Notes under the pieces: generated by a model
Told to the model about the DNA's origin: nothing
Database searches by the model: none
The model's input: the letters and a program-made list of their open reading frames with translations, nothing else
Source of the DNA: JABFSS01 sp964497975
GTDB lineage: Bacteria > Patescibacteriota > Gracilibacteria > Peribacterales > Peribacteraceae
DNA length: 64,000 nucleotides
Reading direction: 5' to 3'
NCBI GenBank assembly: GCA_964497975.1
Contig: CAZCFO010000005.1
Location: 1 to 64,000 of the forward strand
Position numbers and translations under genes: made by a program
Shown here: in pieces, positions 51,289 through 60,456 of the stretch
How positions within the stretch are numbered: the first letter of the stretch is position 1
How the letters are laid out: each line of letters begins with the position of its first letter

Positions 51289-52422
51289 ATGAAGCAAAAA
51301 GAGCGAATTCAGGCATTTGTAGAAACGATCTGGGAGTGGTATTCCCGCCATAAACGCACGCTTCCCTGGCGCGATCTTCCCGATACGGATCCGGCCGAGC
51401 GCGCCTATAAGGTATTGGTCTCGGAGATCATGCTGCAGCAGACACAGGTGCCCCGGGTGATCGTCATCTATAAGGAATTCCTGCGGCGGTTCCCGGCTCT
51501 GCGCGATCTCGCCGCGGCCTCTAATAAGGAGGTGATCATGGCGTGGAGGGGGATGGGGTACAACTCGAGGGCGTTGAGATTACGAGATGCAACCAAGTCG
51601 ATTTTGGAAAGAAGTTACGAGTTACGGGTTACGAGTTACGCGACAACGAAACCCGCAACGCGAAACCCGCAACTCGCGTTCCCGACCGAAATAAAAGATC
51701 TCATGTTGATAAAGGGGATTGGAACGTACACCGCCGCCGCCATCCGCAATTTCGCGTTCGGACTCCCGACGCCGTGCATCGACACGAATATAAGGAGAAT
51801 TCTCCACCGGACCTTCGTCGGACCGGAGGAGGCGGATGGCACGTGGGAGAAGGATGATGGGTATTTGTTGGGGGTTGCGGAAGAAGTTTTAGCAGAGGCA
51901 CTTCGACAGAAGGGCACAGAAGCGACAGAAGGCACACAGGGCACAGACGATTCTTCTTTTTCCTCTGTCCCGTCTGTGCCTTCCGCTTCCTCTGAATGGC
52001 ATGCCGCTCTCATGGATTTCGGTTCGCTGGTGCAGACGAAGAGGAATCCGAAATGGGAGATCTGTCCGCTCACGGAGAAGGGGATTATGAAAACGACGCG
52101 GAGCAGCTTCGAGTTGCGAGTTTCGGGTTTCGGGAAAATAAAAAATGGTACTCGTAACCCGCAACTCGTAACCCACAACCGCAAACCCGAGCCGGGAAGA
52201 CTTGTGGGCTCGACGTTCATTCCCAATCGAATTTTCCGCGGCCGCGTGATCGAAGCACTGCGCGACGCTCCGCGCGGACTCACCCTGCACGACATCGGCA
52301 GGCGGATCGCGCTGGACTGGAATCCGGAAGAGCATCACGAATGGCTCAGTCAGATACTGAAGAAGCTCCAGGAGGAGAAATTCCTGGAGCTTCGTCGTAT
52401 GCGGTATTCGCTGGCCGGGTGA
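51289..52422 (+). CDS. mutY: MutY-like adenine-DNA glycosylase with three translated hairpin inserts and no Fe-S cluster
   Basis: A 377-residue protein. MutY core: LPWRDLPDTD, catalytic Glu in VSEIMLQQTQVPRV, helix-hairpin-helix LIKGIGTYTAAAI, catalytic Asp in PCIDTNIRRIL. The Fe-S loop C-x6-C-x2-C-x5-C is reduced to one Cys (NPKWEICPLTEKG). There are three inserts translated from hairpin repeats: RSYELRVTSYATTKPATRN, GTEATEGTQGTDDSSFSS and SSFELRVSGFGKIKNGT. The C-terminus is a winged-helix-like region in place of the NUDIX-like domain. TAAAAT ends 8 nt before ATG 51289. Confidence 0.85.
   Translation: MKQKERIQAFVETIWEWYSRHKRTLPWRDLPDTDPAERAYKVLVSEIMLQQTQVPRVIVIYKEFLRRFPALRDLAAASNKEVIMAWRGMGYNSRALRLRDATKSILERSYELRVTSYATTKPATRNPQLAFPTEIKDLMLIKGIGTYTAAAIRNFAFGLPTPCIDTNIRRILHRTFVGPEEADGTWEKDDGYLLGVAEEVLAEALRQKGTEATEGTQGTDDSSFSSVPSVPSASSEWHAALMDFGSLVQTKRNPKWEICPLTEKGIMKTTRSSFELRVSGFGKIKNGTRNPQLVTHNRKPEPGRLVGSTFIPNRIFRGRVIEALRDAPRGLTLHDIGRRIALDWNPEEHHEWLSQILKKLQEEKFLELRRMRYSLAG
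51608..51676. repeat. GAGTTACGGG-word hairpin translated in MutY (insert 1)
   Basis: GTTACGAGTTACGGGTTACG on the left; CGAAACCCGCAACGCG and CCGCAACTCG on the right. Confidence 0.8.
51903..51992. repeat. GACAGAAGG-word hairpin translated in MutY (insert 2)
   Basis: GACAGAAGGGCACAGAAG and GGCACACAGGGCACAG on the left; CCTCTGTCCCGTCTGTGCC and TTCCGCTTCCTCTG on the right. Confidence 0.8.
52108..52195. repeat. GAGTTGCGAG-word hairpin translated in MutY (insert 3)
   Basis: CGAGTTGCGAGTTTCGGG on the left; CTCGTAACCCGCAACTCG and CGCAAACCCGAG on the right, loop AAAATAAAAAATGG. Confidence 0.8.
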
Positions 52423-54930
52423 TTACTTCTTCGGCCTGCAGATTTGTGACTGCGGATCGCAGATGGGTTCGTCTGCCGGACAGTCGCTGTCGGAGTAGCA
52501 GCCACAGACGCCTTTTTCCGATTGCTGGCCGAAGCAGAGGGACGTGCCGCAGATCCTTTTATTCGATTCCAGAATCTCCTTTTTCTTCTCTTCCGTCAGG
52601 CCAGGCATGTAGGAAATGTCCGTGCATGCCGTCTTTTTGCAGCTGTTGCAGCCTCGAACGTTGACGAGTCGTCCGTCTTTCATCCCGAAATCACATTGCT
52701 CATTGAATCCGAAATACTGGAATCCGTCGCCGCAGAAGAACCCGCCGGAACAGGACGTCTCCTGCAACTTGCAGGCCTTGGCACCGAATGTACCCGGCTG
52801 TATCCCGAGTTGCTGTGCGATCTTCGTCTCCGCATCAAGATCGTTATTGCAGGAGTATCCGGTTGTCGTCTGGGGACTGAATGTGCACCACATTTTTTCC
52901 GGAGTTGTCATGCCCACGCAGTCGGCTGGTTCACAAAGATATTTGATCTCGCATTTTGCCGTGCACGGACTGTCCTTTGCGCCGTTGCGCGTACCGAGAT
53001 CACAGGCCTCGCTCCAGTGGTGCACGCCGTCGCCGCACTTGGGAGCAGGGGGAGCGGTATTCGTATCGAATGCGCAATTGGGACCGCAGCCGTCGTTTCC
53101 GATTCGGTTTCCGTCGTCGCAGTCCTCGTACGGCTTTTCCACTATTGAGTTGCCGCATGTGCTTGCTGGCGCATTGGGACAGCCACCCGCATCAAGATTG
53201 GCCGGGAACGGGCAGAGTGTCCAACCGGGAAACTTCGTTTGTGCCTCTATCTTCCAATCTTTTCCTGTTTTGCACTTCGGATCATACCCCTCAAATTTCT
53301 GGGTAGTGCTTTCTTTGAAGGGGAATTTCACCGACTTGTACAAGTACGTTTCATCGATAGGCTTCGCCGCATTGGTGAAGGCGACGCCGCCGCAGACCTT
53401 GCTGGTGCCTTGGCGACTCGGGTCTACCTGGCACTGTTCGGTGCAGCCGTCGGTGTCGATAAGGTTCCCGTCGTCGCATGCTTCACCACCCAATGGTTCA
53501 AGCTTGCCGTTGCCGCAGACGGGCTTTACCGGCGGAAGATTGCAGCCATTGTCGCAACCGTCGTTGTCGATTTTGTTTCCATCATCGCAGGCTTCACTCG
53601 CCGCCTTGTAGCCGTCGCCGCAGTAGGCTGCAGCAACCTGGCAATATCGACAGGCGGGAGTGTCTTTGCGTTGGGAATTTCCATTTTTGTCCTTCTCTGA
53701 GCCTTCGTCGCATACCTCTTTTAGTGTGACCTTGCCGTCGCCGCAGATGTCACCCTTGCGATCACCGTCACTGTCTATGCACGACGGATAGAGCCACTCG
53801 CACGGGCTTCCGGGGGATGTGCGTCCGCAATCCGGATCCGCGGACTTATGGTCGCCTTCGGCGCAGACCGTGGTAAGCCTGTCTTCATATTTGCATTCAC
53901 TCCAGTCGCAAGCGAGTTCCTTGAGCTTCGAGATCCACTCCAGTTCTCCGCATGAGGTGATGCATCCGTACTGATCGGTGACGAATCTGTACTGCTTGCC
54001 TTTCGGCGGAACACAGTCATCAATCGTCATTTTGCAGGCCGGCGGAGCAGTGACGGGACCGGGCGTCGGCAGTGCAATCGGCACCAGCGTCGGAGCCGGC
54101 TGCGCGGCGGGGCGGGTGACGGGACAATCCGCGGGACATCGTCCGGGAGGCAGAAGATCGGGAGAAACGCACGATGCGCCGGGAGGACAGACGGGCGGGA
54201 CATCTTCTCTCTCGCAGATGCCGTTGCAGTCCTGCGACACTTCCACGATCTTTTCGAGTTCGCCGCAGGAAGTCTGGCAGCCGTTGGCATCAAGCGAGAT
54301 AGTGCCTTTCGCGTAGCGCATTCCCTCGGGGGGCGCGGCGCACGTGAGCAGAGGACAGTTGGGCAACGGTGCCGGTTGGGCAGCGATCGGCGTCTTGCCT
54401 TCGCAGTCAACGGGACACCACACGAAATTCTGGCCAGCGGTAAGGCTCTGCACATCGCCGACTTCCGGCTGGATGCACGCGCCGTCGCCGCAGCCCGCCG
54501 GGGGCGGTGCGGTGACCTGCATGCCACCTCCGCTCATGTAGGGTTCCTTGACCGTCGTGGTCGTATCGACGCGGATCTCCGGACCCGGAGCGCCGAAGAC
54601 CGGGATATCCGTGGGTCGCTGCGCAGGAGCGGTGGCAGGTGCGCCGAACACGGGCACGCCGGTGGGCGCTGTGCGGAGTCCTTCTCGCAGGCGGACGCGG
54701 CCGTCCGTCCTTGTGGTACCGGTTGAGGGCGTTCCCGTCGTCCGGGGAGTCGGGGTGGTTCTGCTTGGATTGCACGCTGGGGCATAGGGGAGGAACGAGC
54801 AGATGACCCGGAGGACCTGGGAATCCTCCACTTGTCCCTGGAGCGGGGCCGACGCGGCCGAGCCGGCGACGATGAGGGCGGTGAGCGCGAGACCGGCGCC
54901 GATGATCTGTGTGCGGGAATTGTTTTTCAT
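52423..54930 (-). CDS. Secreted Cys-rich protein 1 (DUF4215/myxo-disulfide repeats)
   Basis: An 835-residue protein with a signal peptide (LALTALIVAGSAASAP) followed by the family motif VICSFLPYAPAC. Two long Pro-rich linkers, several CGELE/CxxxC segments, and at least four copies of a disulfide repeat of the form CDDGN-x-IDxDGC-x-x-C (for example EACDDGNKIDNDGC) typical of DUF4215/myxococcal repeats. About 70 Cys in all. It ends stop-to-stop against mutY. Likely a large extracellular disulfide-bonded protein; ligand unknown. Confidence 0.75.
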   Translation of the reverse strand: MKNNSRTQIIGAGLALTALIVAGSAASAPLQGQVEDSQVLRVICSFLPYAPACNPSRTTPTPRTTGTPSTGTTRTDGRVRLREGLRTAPTGVPVFGAPATAPAQRPTDIPVFGAPGPEIRVDTTTTVKEPYMSGGGMQVTAPPPAGCGDGACIQPEVGDVQSLTAGQNFVWCPVDCEGKTPIAAQPAPLPNCPLLTCAAPPEGMRYAKGTISLDANGCQTSCGELEKIVEVSQDCNGICEREDVPPVCPPGASCVSPDLLPPGRCPADCPVTRPAAQPAPTLVPIALPTPGPVTAPPACKMTIDDCVPPKGKQYRFVTDQYGCITSCGELEWISKLKELACDWSECKYEDRLTTVCAEGDHKSADPDCGRTSPGSPCEWLYPSCIDSDGDRKGDICGDGKVTLKEVCDEGSEKDKNGNSQRKDTPACRYCQVAAAYCGDGYKAASEACDDGNKIDNDGCDNGCNLPPVKPVCGNGKLEPLGGEACDDGNLIDTDGCTEQCQVDPSRQGTSKVCGGVAFTNAAKPIDETYLYKSVKFPFKESTTQKFEGYDPKCKTGKDWKIEAQTKFPGWTLCPFPANLDAGGCPNAPASTCGNSIVEKPYEDCDDGNRIGNDGCGPNCAFDTNTAPPAPKCGDGVHHWSEACDLGTRNGAKDSPCTAKCEIKYLCEPADCVGMTTPEKMWCTFSPQTTTGYSCNNDLDAETKIAQQLGIQPGTFGAKACKLQETSCSGGFFCGDGFQYFGFNEQCDFGMKDGRLVNVRGCNSCKKTACTDISYMPGLTEEKKKEILESNKRICGTSLCFGQQSEKGVCGCYSDSDCPADEPICDPQSQICRPKK

Positions 54931-54975
54931 CTTTGGATGGGGGAGAGAATGAGGGGGGTAGGAGGGGAAGAGGAA

Positions 54976-56775
54976 TTACTGGCACGCCACTTTGGTGGCA
55001 GTGACCGACCGGACGTAGACCGCTTCGCGGTTGTTGGCCCCGGCCGCATACGTTCCGTAGACATTCGAGCCGTAGATCATGACGCCGTTGCCGTCTGTGC
55101 TGTTTCCATAGCTGTCTCCGGCGAATACCAGCCGTCCAATGCGCTGATCATCTGGCTGGGCAACCGACATTCCGCCCGGGAACAGATCAAAGTTCGTGAT
55201 CTTTTCCCCGTCCATCAGCGCCGCGTACTCCTGCCCGTCCAATTCGACCGAGACGATGTTCCAGCCTCCCTTTCCATCGGGAATGTGCATGTCAGGTGAT
55301 CCGCCGAACATGGGATTGCCAAAGTCAGGATCCATCCACGGATCGGTGGACGGATGCTCCGTCCACTGCCCGGACGCGAAGGAGTATTCGTACCACGGGG
55401 AGTTGGACCCGTGTCCGTCGATGAACAGCGTCCCCCCGTCCTTCCTCAAGCCAATGATGTCCTGGGCGCCGACTGGAGCGACAATGCGCTGCGTGTTTCC
55501 GGACATGCGGTTATGCACGACGATCGTCCGTCCGGCGTTTCCGGACCACCGGTCTGCCTCGAACGCAATGATCGTCCCGTCAGAGTTATGGAGAATTTCC
55601 CCCTGCGGAACCATGTAGTCGGAGCCGCCGCCCACACGGGAGGGACTTCCAATGGTGATATTCCACTGGAATCCATCTTTACACTCTTTGTTGTCGTTGA
55701 TTGTCTTGATATCCGCGCAGTCCATGGGACATGTGGCGTGGGTTTCCCCCGCGGCGCATGCGCCGTCGCCGCATGCATCCGCTCCCGTGGTGTCGGCTGC
55801 CGAAGAAAAGGAGCCATATGTGCAGTCTTCGGGGCAGAACACGTCCCCCGAAGACAGTTCATAGATCGTACATCCTTCATTGGGATCCTGGATCCCGTTT
55901 CCGCAGCTCATCACGCATGCGTCCGGATTTGTCGGATTGTGCGGAGGCTCAATGGAGGGGGGCGGAGGAAGATCCATCCAGGGCGGAAGAATTTCATCAA
56001 TGCGCGGCTGGGGAGGAGAATCAATCGAAAGCGGAACAATCTCCTCATTCTCATCCATGAGAGGCGGCGAAGGAGGATCAATCCAATACGGGACAATGTC
56101 ATTCCTCACGGGGGGCTGGGGGCCCGGATCATTCCAGGACGGAGAATTCTCCACGGTGGGAACCGGCTGCGAGGGCTCAACCCAGTACGGCGACGTATCG
56201 TCATTTTCATCACTGTCATCAAACAGCGGTCCCGGAGTAGGTGCGGCCCAGGGAGGGGAGGGCTCCACAGCGGGGGATGTGATAGAAGGATCAACCCAGT
56301 ACGGCGACGTGTCGTCATTTTCATCATCATCCTCAGCGGAAACCGACGGAGAAGTCTCGCCCATGGGAAGCGGCGCGGTGGGATACTCCCAGACCGCTGC
56401 GTTGGGTTCCCGCTCAAACGACGGATCGGGGGAAACAGGAGTGGGGGCCGGAACACCAAATGCCGGGTCCACGTCTTCGTTGCAGTCCAGCCTGCACGTG
56501 CGGATTTCCTGCGGTGAGCAGAAGCCATCGCCGCAGTATTCCCGTTTTGGCATTCTCATTCTGGTGCCGGCACTGCTGGAAGCAGTGCTTTCCCGTTGAG
56601 CCGCGGTTGCCGCCTGCCTGCAGGCAGGCACGTTCCGGAGTCCGGGGAACAAGCAGAGGACACTGATATTCACCTGTCCCTGCATCGGGGCCGATCCGAC
56701 GGAGCCCGCCATGACGAGAACCGTCATTGCGAGGCCGGCGCCGATCAGCTTGGTGTGTGAGGAGGATGTTTTCAT
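54976..56775 (-). CDS. Secreted Cys- and Pro-rich protein 2 with acidic repeats
   Basis: A 599-residue protein with a signal peptide (GAGLAMTVLVMAGSVGSAP) and the motif VLCLFPGLRNVPAC. A CGDGFCSPQEIRTCRLDC unit is followed by acidic Pro-rich repeats built on DENDDTSPYWVDPS (at least five variants). Another CGDGACAAGETHATCPMDC unit follows, then a beta-rich C-terminal domain with propeller-like strands (GTIIAFEADRWSG, IVVHNRMSG). The CRQA in NVPACRQA is coded by a CCTGCCTGCAGGCAGG-type palindrome at 56610-56630. Confidence 0.72.
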   Translation of the reverse strand: MKTSSSHTKLIGAGLAMTVLVMAGSVGSAPMQGQVNISVLCLFPGLRNVPACRQAATAAQRESTASSSAGTRMRMPKREYCGDGFCSPQEIRTCRLDCNEDVDPAFGVPAPTPVSPDPSFEREPNAAVWEYPTAPLPMGETSPSVSAEDDDENDDTSPYWVDPSITSPAVEPSPPWAAPTPGPLFDDSDENDDTSPYWVEPSQPVPTVENSPSWNDPGPQPPVRNDIVPYWIDPPSPPLMDENEEIVPLSIDSPPQPRIDEILPPWMDLPPPPSIEPPHNPTNPDACVMSCGNGIQDPNEGCTIYELSSGDVFCPEDCTYGSFSSAADTTGADACGDGACAAGETHATCPMDCADIKTINDNKECKDGFQWNITIGSPSRVGGGSDYMVPQGEILHNSDGTIIAFEADRWSGNAGRTIVVHNRMSGNTQRIVAPVGAQDIIGLRKDGGTLFIDGHGSNSPWYEYSFASGQWTEHPSTDPWMDPDFGNPMFGGSPDMHIPDGKGGWNIVSVELDGQEYAALMDGEKITNFDLFPGGMSVAQPDDQRIGRLVFAGDSYGNSTDGNGVMIYGSNVYGTYAAGANNREAVYVRSVTATKVACQ

Positions 56776-56813
56776 GTGTGTGAGAAAAGGACCGAGGAGG
56801 AGGGAAGAGGGGG

Positions 56814-57875
56814 TTACTGGCACTGCACGTTTGCGCACGAGCGGTCATCGTTGAGATGCACGACGCATCCGTGGCGCTCTTCTCCGGTGGGGATGATCAT
56901 TTCGTAACGGTTGTCCTGAGGTTCGAAGAAGACTTCAATTTCCTCCGTCGGGGGGAATCCTGCCCCCTCCGGGAGCTGCAGGTTCTGCTGCGCGCATGCG
57001 TAGGCGGCGCCCGGGTCCTGGGACACGGCGGGTTCCTGAGGCTCATCGCCATTGCCGTCCTGTCCGTCGTTCGGGTCCTGGTTGTCGCCCTGCCCGCTCA
57101 GATGAAAGCCGATGCGGAGCATGCGGCCGTCCGTGGTCTGGATCCAGAGCGCACCCTCGGTCCATTCGCCGTTTCCGGAGAACTCCTCATCCCCGATGCT
57201 GCCGTTGTAATAGAAGCTCTGCGGGGAGCCGGGCGAATTGGGCGAGCCGGCGATGCCTTCGATGCGCACAGGCTGTCCGTGGTACGCGCCTTCCACCCGG
57301 AGCGTGGGCTGCCCCTGCAGAGAAGCGGCATCCATCGTCCACCGGGCTCCTTCCCACTCGCAGGAAGCGTGCAGCTCGTCATCGGTGCGATCGTGGATAA
57401 CGCAGTTTTCGACGCTCATCTCCTCCGGAAGGCCGGCGAGAATATCGTCATGGGTGGTTTCATCCTCTTCCCCGCCCTCTTCATGTTCATCGGATGTGCC
57501 GTGATCGTCCGTCGCCGGATGCATCTCGATGGAGGGAGTGCCGTCCGCGGGCGAGTGTTCGTCTCCGGAGGAATCCGGATTCCCGGCGCCGGCGTTGCCG
57601 TCGTCGCTTTCGGTGTCCGGTTCATCGGGGCACGAATACTCGATGCCGCCGTGGTTGTTGCAGAAGGTGATTTCCTCCTTCGGGACAACCGCAGAATCCG
57701 GGCACCGGGTGAACATCAGGAATTCCGAGCAGTATACCTGCGGGCCGGAATCGGCCTCGGGAGGGGAGCCGTTCTCGGTCACCTGCGCGCGGGGCGAGGC
57801 GACGGAGGCGACGACGCCGACGAGGATGGCCGCGAACAGGCCTGCGAAGGCGTTGCGGGAGCGACGGTTGACCAT
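56814..57875 (-). CDS. Secreted protein 3, acidic linker and beta domain
   Basis: A 353-residue protein with a signal peptide (AGLFAAILVGVVASVASP), a short Cys segment (VYCSEFLMFTRCPDS), a long acidic Asp/Glu/His-rich linker (HEEGGEEDETTHDD), and a beta-sandwich-like domain (GSIGDEEFSGNGEWTEGALW). A shorter Cys-containing end (CAQQN, CVVHLNDD, CANVQC) closes it. Least Cys-rich of the array. Function unknown. Confidence 0.7.
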   Translation of the reverse strand: MVNRRSRNAFAGLFAAILVGVVASVASPRAQVTENGSPPEADSGPQVYCSEFLMFTRCPDSAVVPKEEITFCNNHGGIEYSCPDEPDTESDDGNAGAGNPDSSGDEHSPADGTPSIEMHPATDDHGTSDEHEEGGEEDETTHDDILAGLPEEMSVENCVIHDRTDDELHASCEWEGARWTMDAASLQGQPTLRVEGAYHGQPVRIEGIAGSPNSPGSPQSFYYNGSIGDEEFSGNGEWTEGALWIQTTDGRMLRIGFHLSGQGDNQDPNDGQDGNGDEPQEPAVSQDPGAAYACAQQNLQLPEGAGFPPTEEIEVFFEPQDNRYEMIIPTGEERHGCVVHLNDDRSCANVQCQ

Positions 57876-57912
57876 AGAAGGGTTGGGAAAAATGTGAATA
57901 TTTGTTCAGGGA

Positions 57913-60434
57913 TCACCGGTTGGAGTACGGATCGTACGAGCCGCACTGGGCCGGATCCGATTCGGTGCTGACGATGGTGGATGCTCCTCCGGCCACGGGA
58001 AAGACCGTGACGTGACCGAGGCCCGAGCCGAGACCCGAACCGAGAGCCGCGTCGTCCGGACACACGTCGGCAACCGTCCGGCCGTCGCCGCTGAGACGGG
58101 CAGTGATGATGTTGCATCCGACAATCCCGATTCTCCGCGGCGAACCACTCGTCGCGTTCGTGTAGATATCGGTGCCGTACTGAACCGTGTTTCCGTCGTT
58201 GCTGATCAGGATGCGGTTGTTGGAGTTGGCTCCCGCCGGAGCGATCTGGATGGCATTCCCCACGTTATGGGCGACAAGTTTTTCGTCGTAGTACATTTTC
58301 TGGAGGTACACCCCGTCACGTGAGCCGCCCGAGATCCAATACTGTCCGTCGTTGCTCATGGGGACGCGGCCCATCACGTATCCCCGTCCGCCCGCGGCAT
58401 AATTCATGCGGATGACGAAGAGGCTTTCGGAGAGGGGGATGAAGGTGTGGGTGAATGGCGTGGTGGGCGGTACCGCGTGGGTGAATGTCTCTCCGGTATC
58501 GGTTTCGATGATGATGTTCGGGTCGTAGGTGAGCAATTTTCCGTCGTTGCTGATGTGCGCGACGAGCGTGCTGGTGGTGCTCTCTGCGGCATTCGCCGGC
58601 AGGGACAGGGTGCGGACCTGTCCGCTGGCCACATTCACGAGTTTCACGGTATTGCCGTACGTCTGGCAGACGGCGACGGAGCCGTCGCCGCTGATGGTGG
58701 CGGAGTAGCAGCCGTCGGTGAGGAATTTTGTCGTGCGCGTGCGGACATCACTCACGTAGAGCGGGTAGGCAACATAGTTGCCGTTGGTATCTTTCCGCAC
58801 GCTGTCGCGCGCGCCGATCCAGACGACAAATCTGCCGTCGTCGCTGATCGCCGGCGTGACGCCGTGCAGGAGACAGGCCTGGCCTTCCGGTGTTCCCGGG
58901 TGTGCCGGGGGCACCGATGTGAGGGGAACGCATTCCTGGCGGGGACACAGGGGGCAGCCGTTGGCGTCGACATCAGGAGCGAGCGAATGACAGGTGTATC
59001 CCGGTCGCGGAATGAGCTGGGGGCAGACCGGCGGCTGGCAGACGTGCTGCCGGCAATCCTGCGGGCACGTGTCGGGGTTTTCCCCGGCCTCGCGGTTGCA
59101 GGTTCCGTTTCCGCATGTGNNNNNNNNNNNNNNNNNNNNNNNNNNNNNNNNNNNNNNNNNNNNNNNNNNNNNNNNNNNNNNNNNNNNNNNNNNNNNNNNN
59201 NNNNNNNNNNNNNNNNNNNGCACGTGTCGGGGTTTTCCCCGGCCTCGCGGTTGCAGGTTCCGTTTCCGCATGTGTCTTCCGTCGCGGGAACGCATTCCTG
59301 CTGCGGACATCCGGGACAGCCGTTGGCGCCGACTGGTCCGGGGATCGGGTGGCAGACGAAGCCGGGGCGCGGTGCGGGCATCGCGCAGGGTATCAGCGGG
59401 CATTCGACCGGCCGGCAATCCTGCGGGCACGTGTCGGGGTTTTCCCCGGCCTCGCGGTTGCAGGTTCCGTTTCCGCATGTGCCTTCCGTCGCGGGAACGC
59501 ATTCCTGGCGGGGGCATCCGGGACAGCCGTCGGAGCCGATAGCGCTGGCCACCGTCTGGCAGACCTGACCGGGCAGCGGACGGAGCTGGGGACACATCGG
59601 GCGCGGGCACGCCTCAGGTGCGCGGCAGTCCCGTGGACACGTCCGGAAACTTTCCCCGAGTTCAGCGTTGCATATGGCGTTTCCGCAGGCTGCGGTCTCT
59701 CCGGCGCACGCGCCTTCGGTGAACTCTTTCAGTCCCGATTGCTGGGCGGTGCAGGTGTTGGGATACGTCACGCCGTCGCAGCCGCAAACGGGCCGGTAGA
59801 CCGAGGTGCAGTTTCCGCCAGCCGGGACGGCGACGCACCTGTTGATTCTCCATATCTGTCCCCGGGGGCAGCGGCATGCATCGGCCGGCGGCGTGTCGGG
59901 CGTGACGTCTCTGTCGCCGCAATCCGCCTCGCAGACGGGATTGCAGCTGTTGGGCGGGAGAACGAATCCCGGCTGGGGTCGCGTGGGAAGCATGCAGATC
60001 CACCGGGCCTCCCCACTCCTGCAGATGCCGTCTCCGCACAGCTCTTCGGGCAGCGGCTGCGAGCAGCGCGCCGTCCATTTGCGGGTGTTCACGTTGCACA
60101 TCAGCATGGCGCGTGATCCGTTGGGGCACTGCGGCTGCGCTGGTTTGTTGCCGCATAGGGTGGCGGACGTCTGCGGAGCAGGCTGCTGGAAGATGTTCCG
60201 TACGGCATCCGGCAGCATGTTCATGAAGCCGGACTCCTGCCCGGACGCGACCGGTTGCGCATTCGCGCTGGATGCCGCCGCTTTCCTGCAGGAGGGCAAT
60301 GAGGGGAGCCTGGTGCAGTACGCCGGGAGGGCCGCAGCGGTCATGCTGAGGGATCCGTCCATGCTGCCGAGCGCGGTGAGGAGCAGTCCGGCGGTGAGGC
60401 CGGCGAGTGCGATGCGGGAGCGGGGGATATTCAT
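57913..60434 (-). CDS. Secreted Cys-rich protein 4: Kazal domain, tandem CGNGTC units, beta-propeller (broken by assembly gap)
   Basis: One gene split by 100 N (59120-59219); the two halves lie in different frames across the gap because its true length is unknown. N-terminal half: signal peptide (ALAGLTAGLLLTALGS), a Kazal inhibitor domain (CTSVYRPVCGCDGVTYPNTC), then tandem units of about 65 residues starting CGNGTCNREAGENPDTCPQDC. C-terminal half: one more unit, then a WD40/TolB-like beta-propeller (ISDDGRFVVWIG, ISGDGSVAVC, ISNDGKLL). Kazal domains inhibit serine proteases; here they could block host or competitor proteases (inference). The tandem repeats probably caused the gap. Confidence 0.75.
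59120..59219. other. Assembly gap (100 N) inside a tandem repeat
   Basis: Exactly 100 N, flanked on both sides by the same repeat (GTGTCGGGGTTTTCCCCGGC). The number of repeat units is therefore unknown. Confidence 0.98.
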
Positions 60435-60456
60435 ATAAAAAAGGAAAAAAGCGTGA

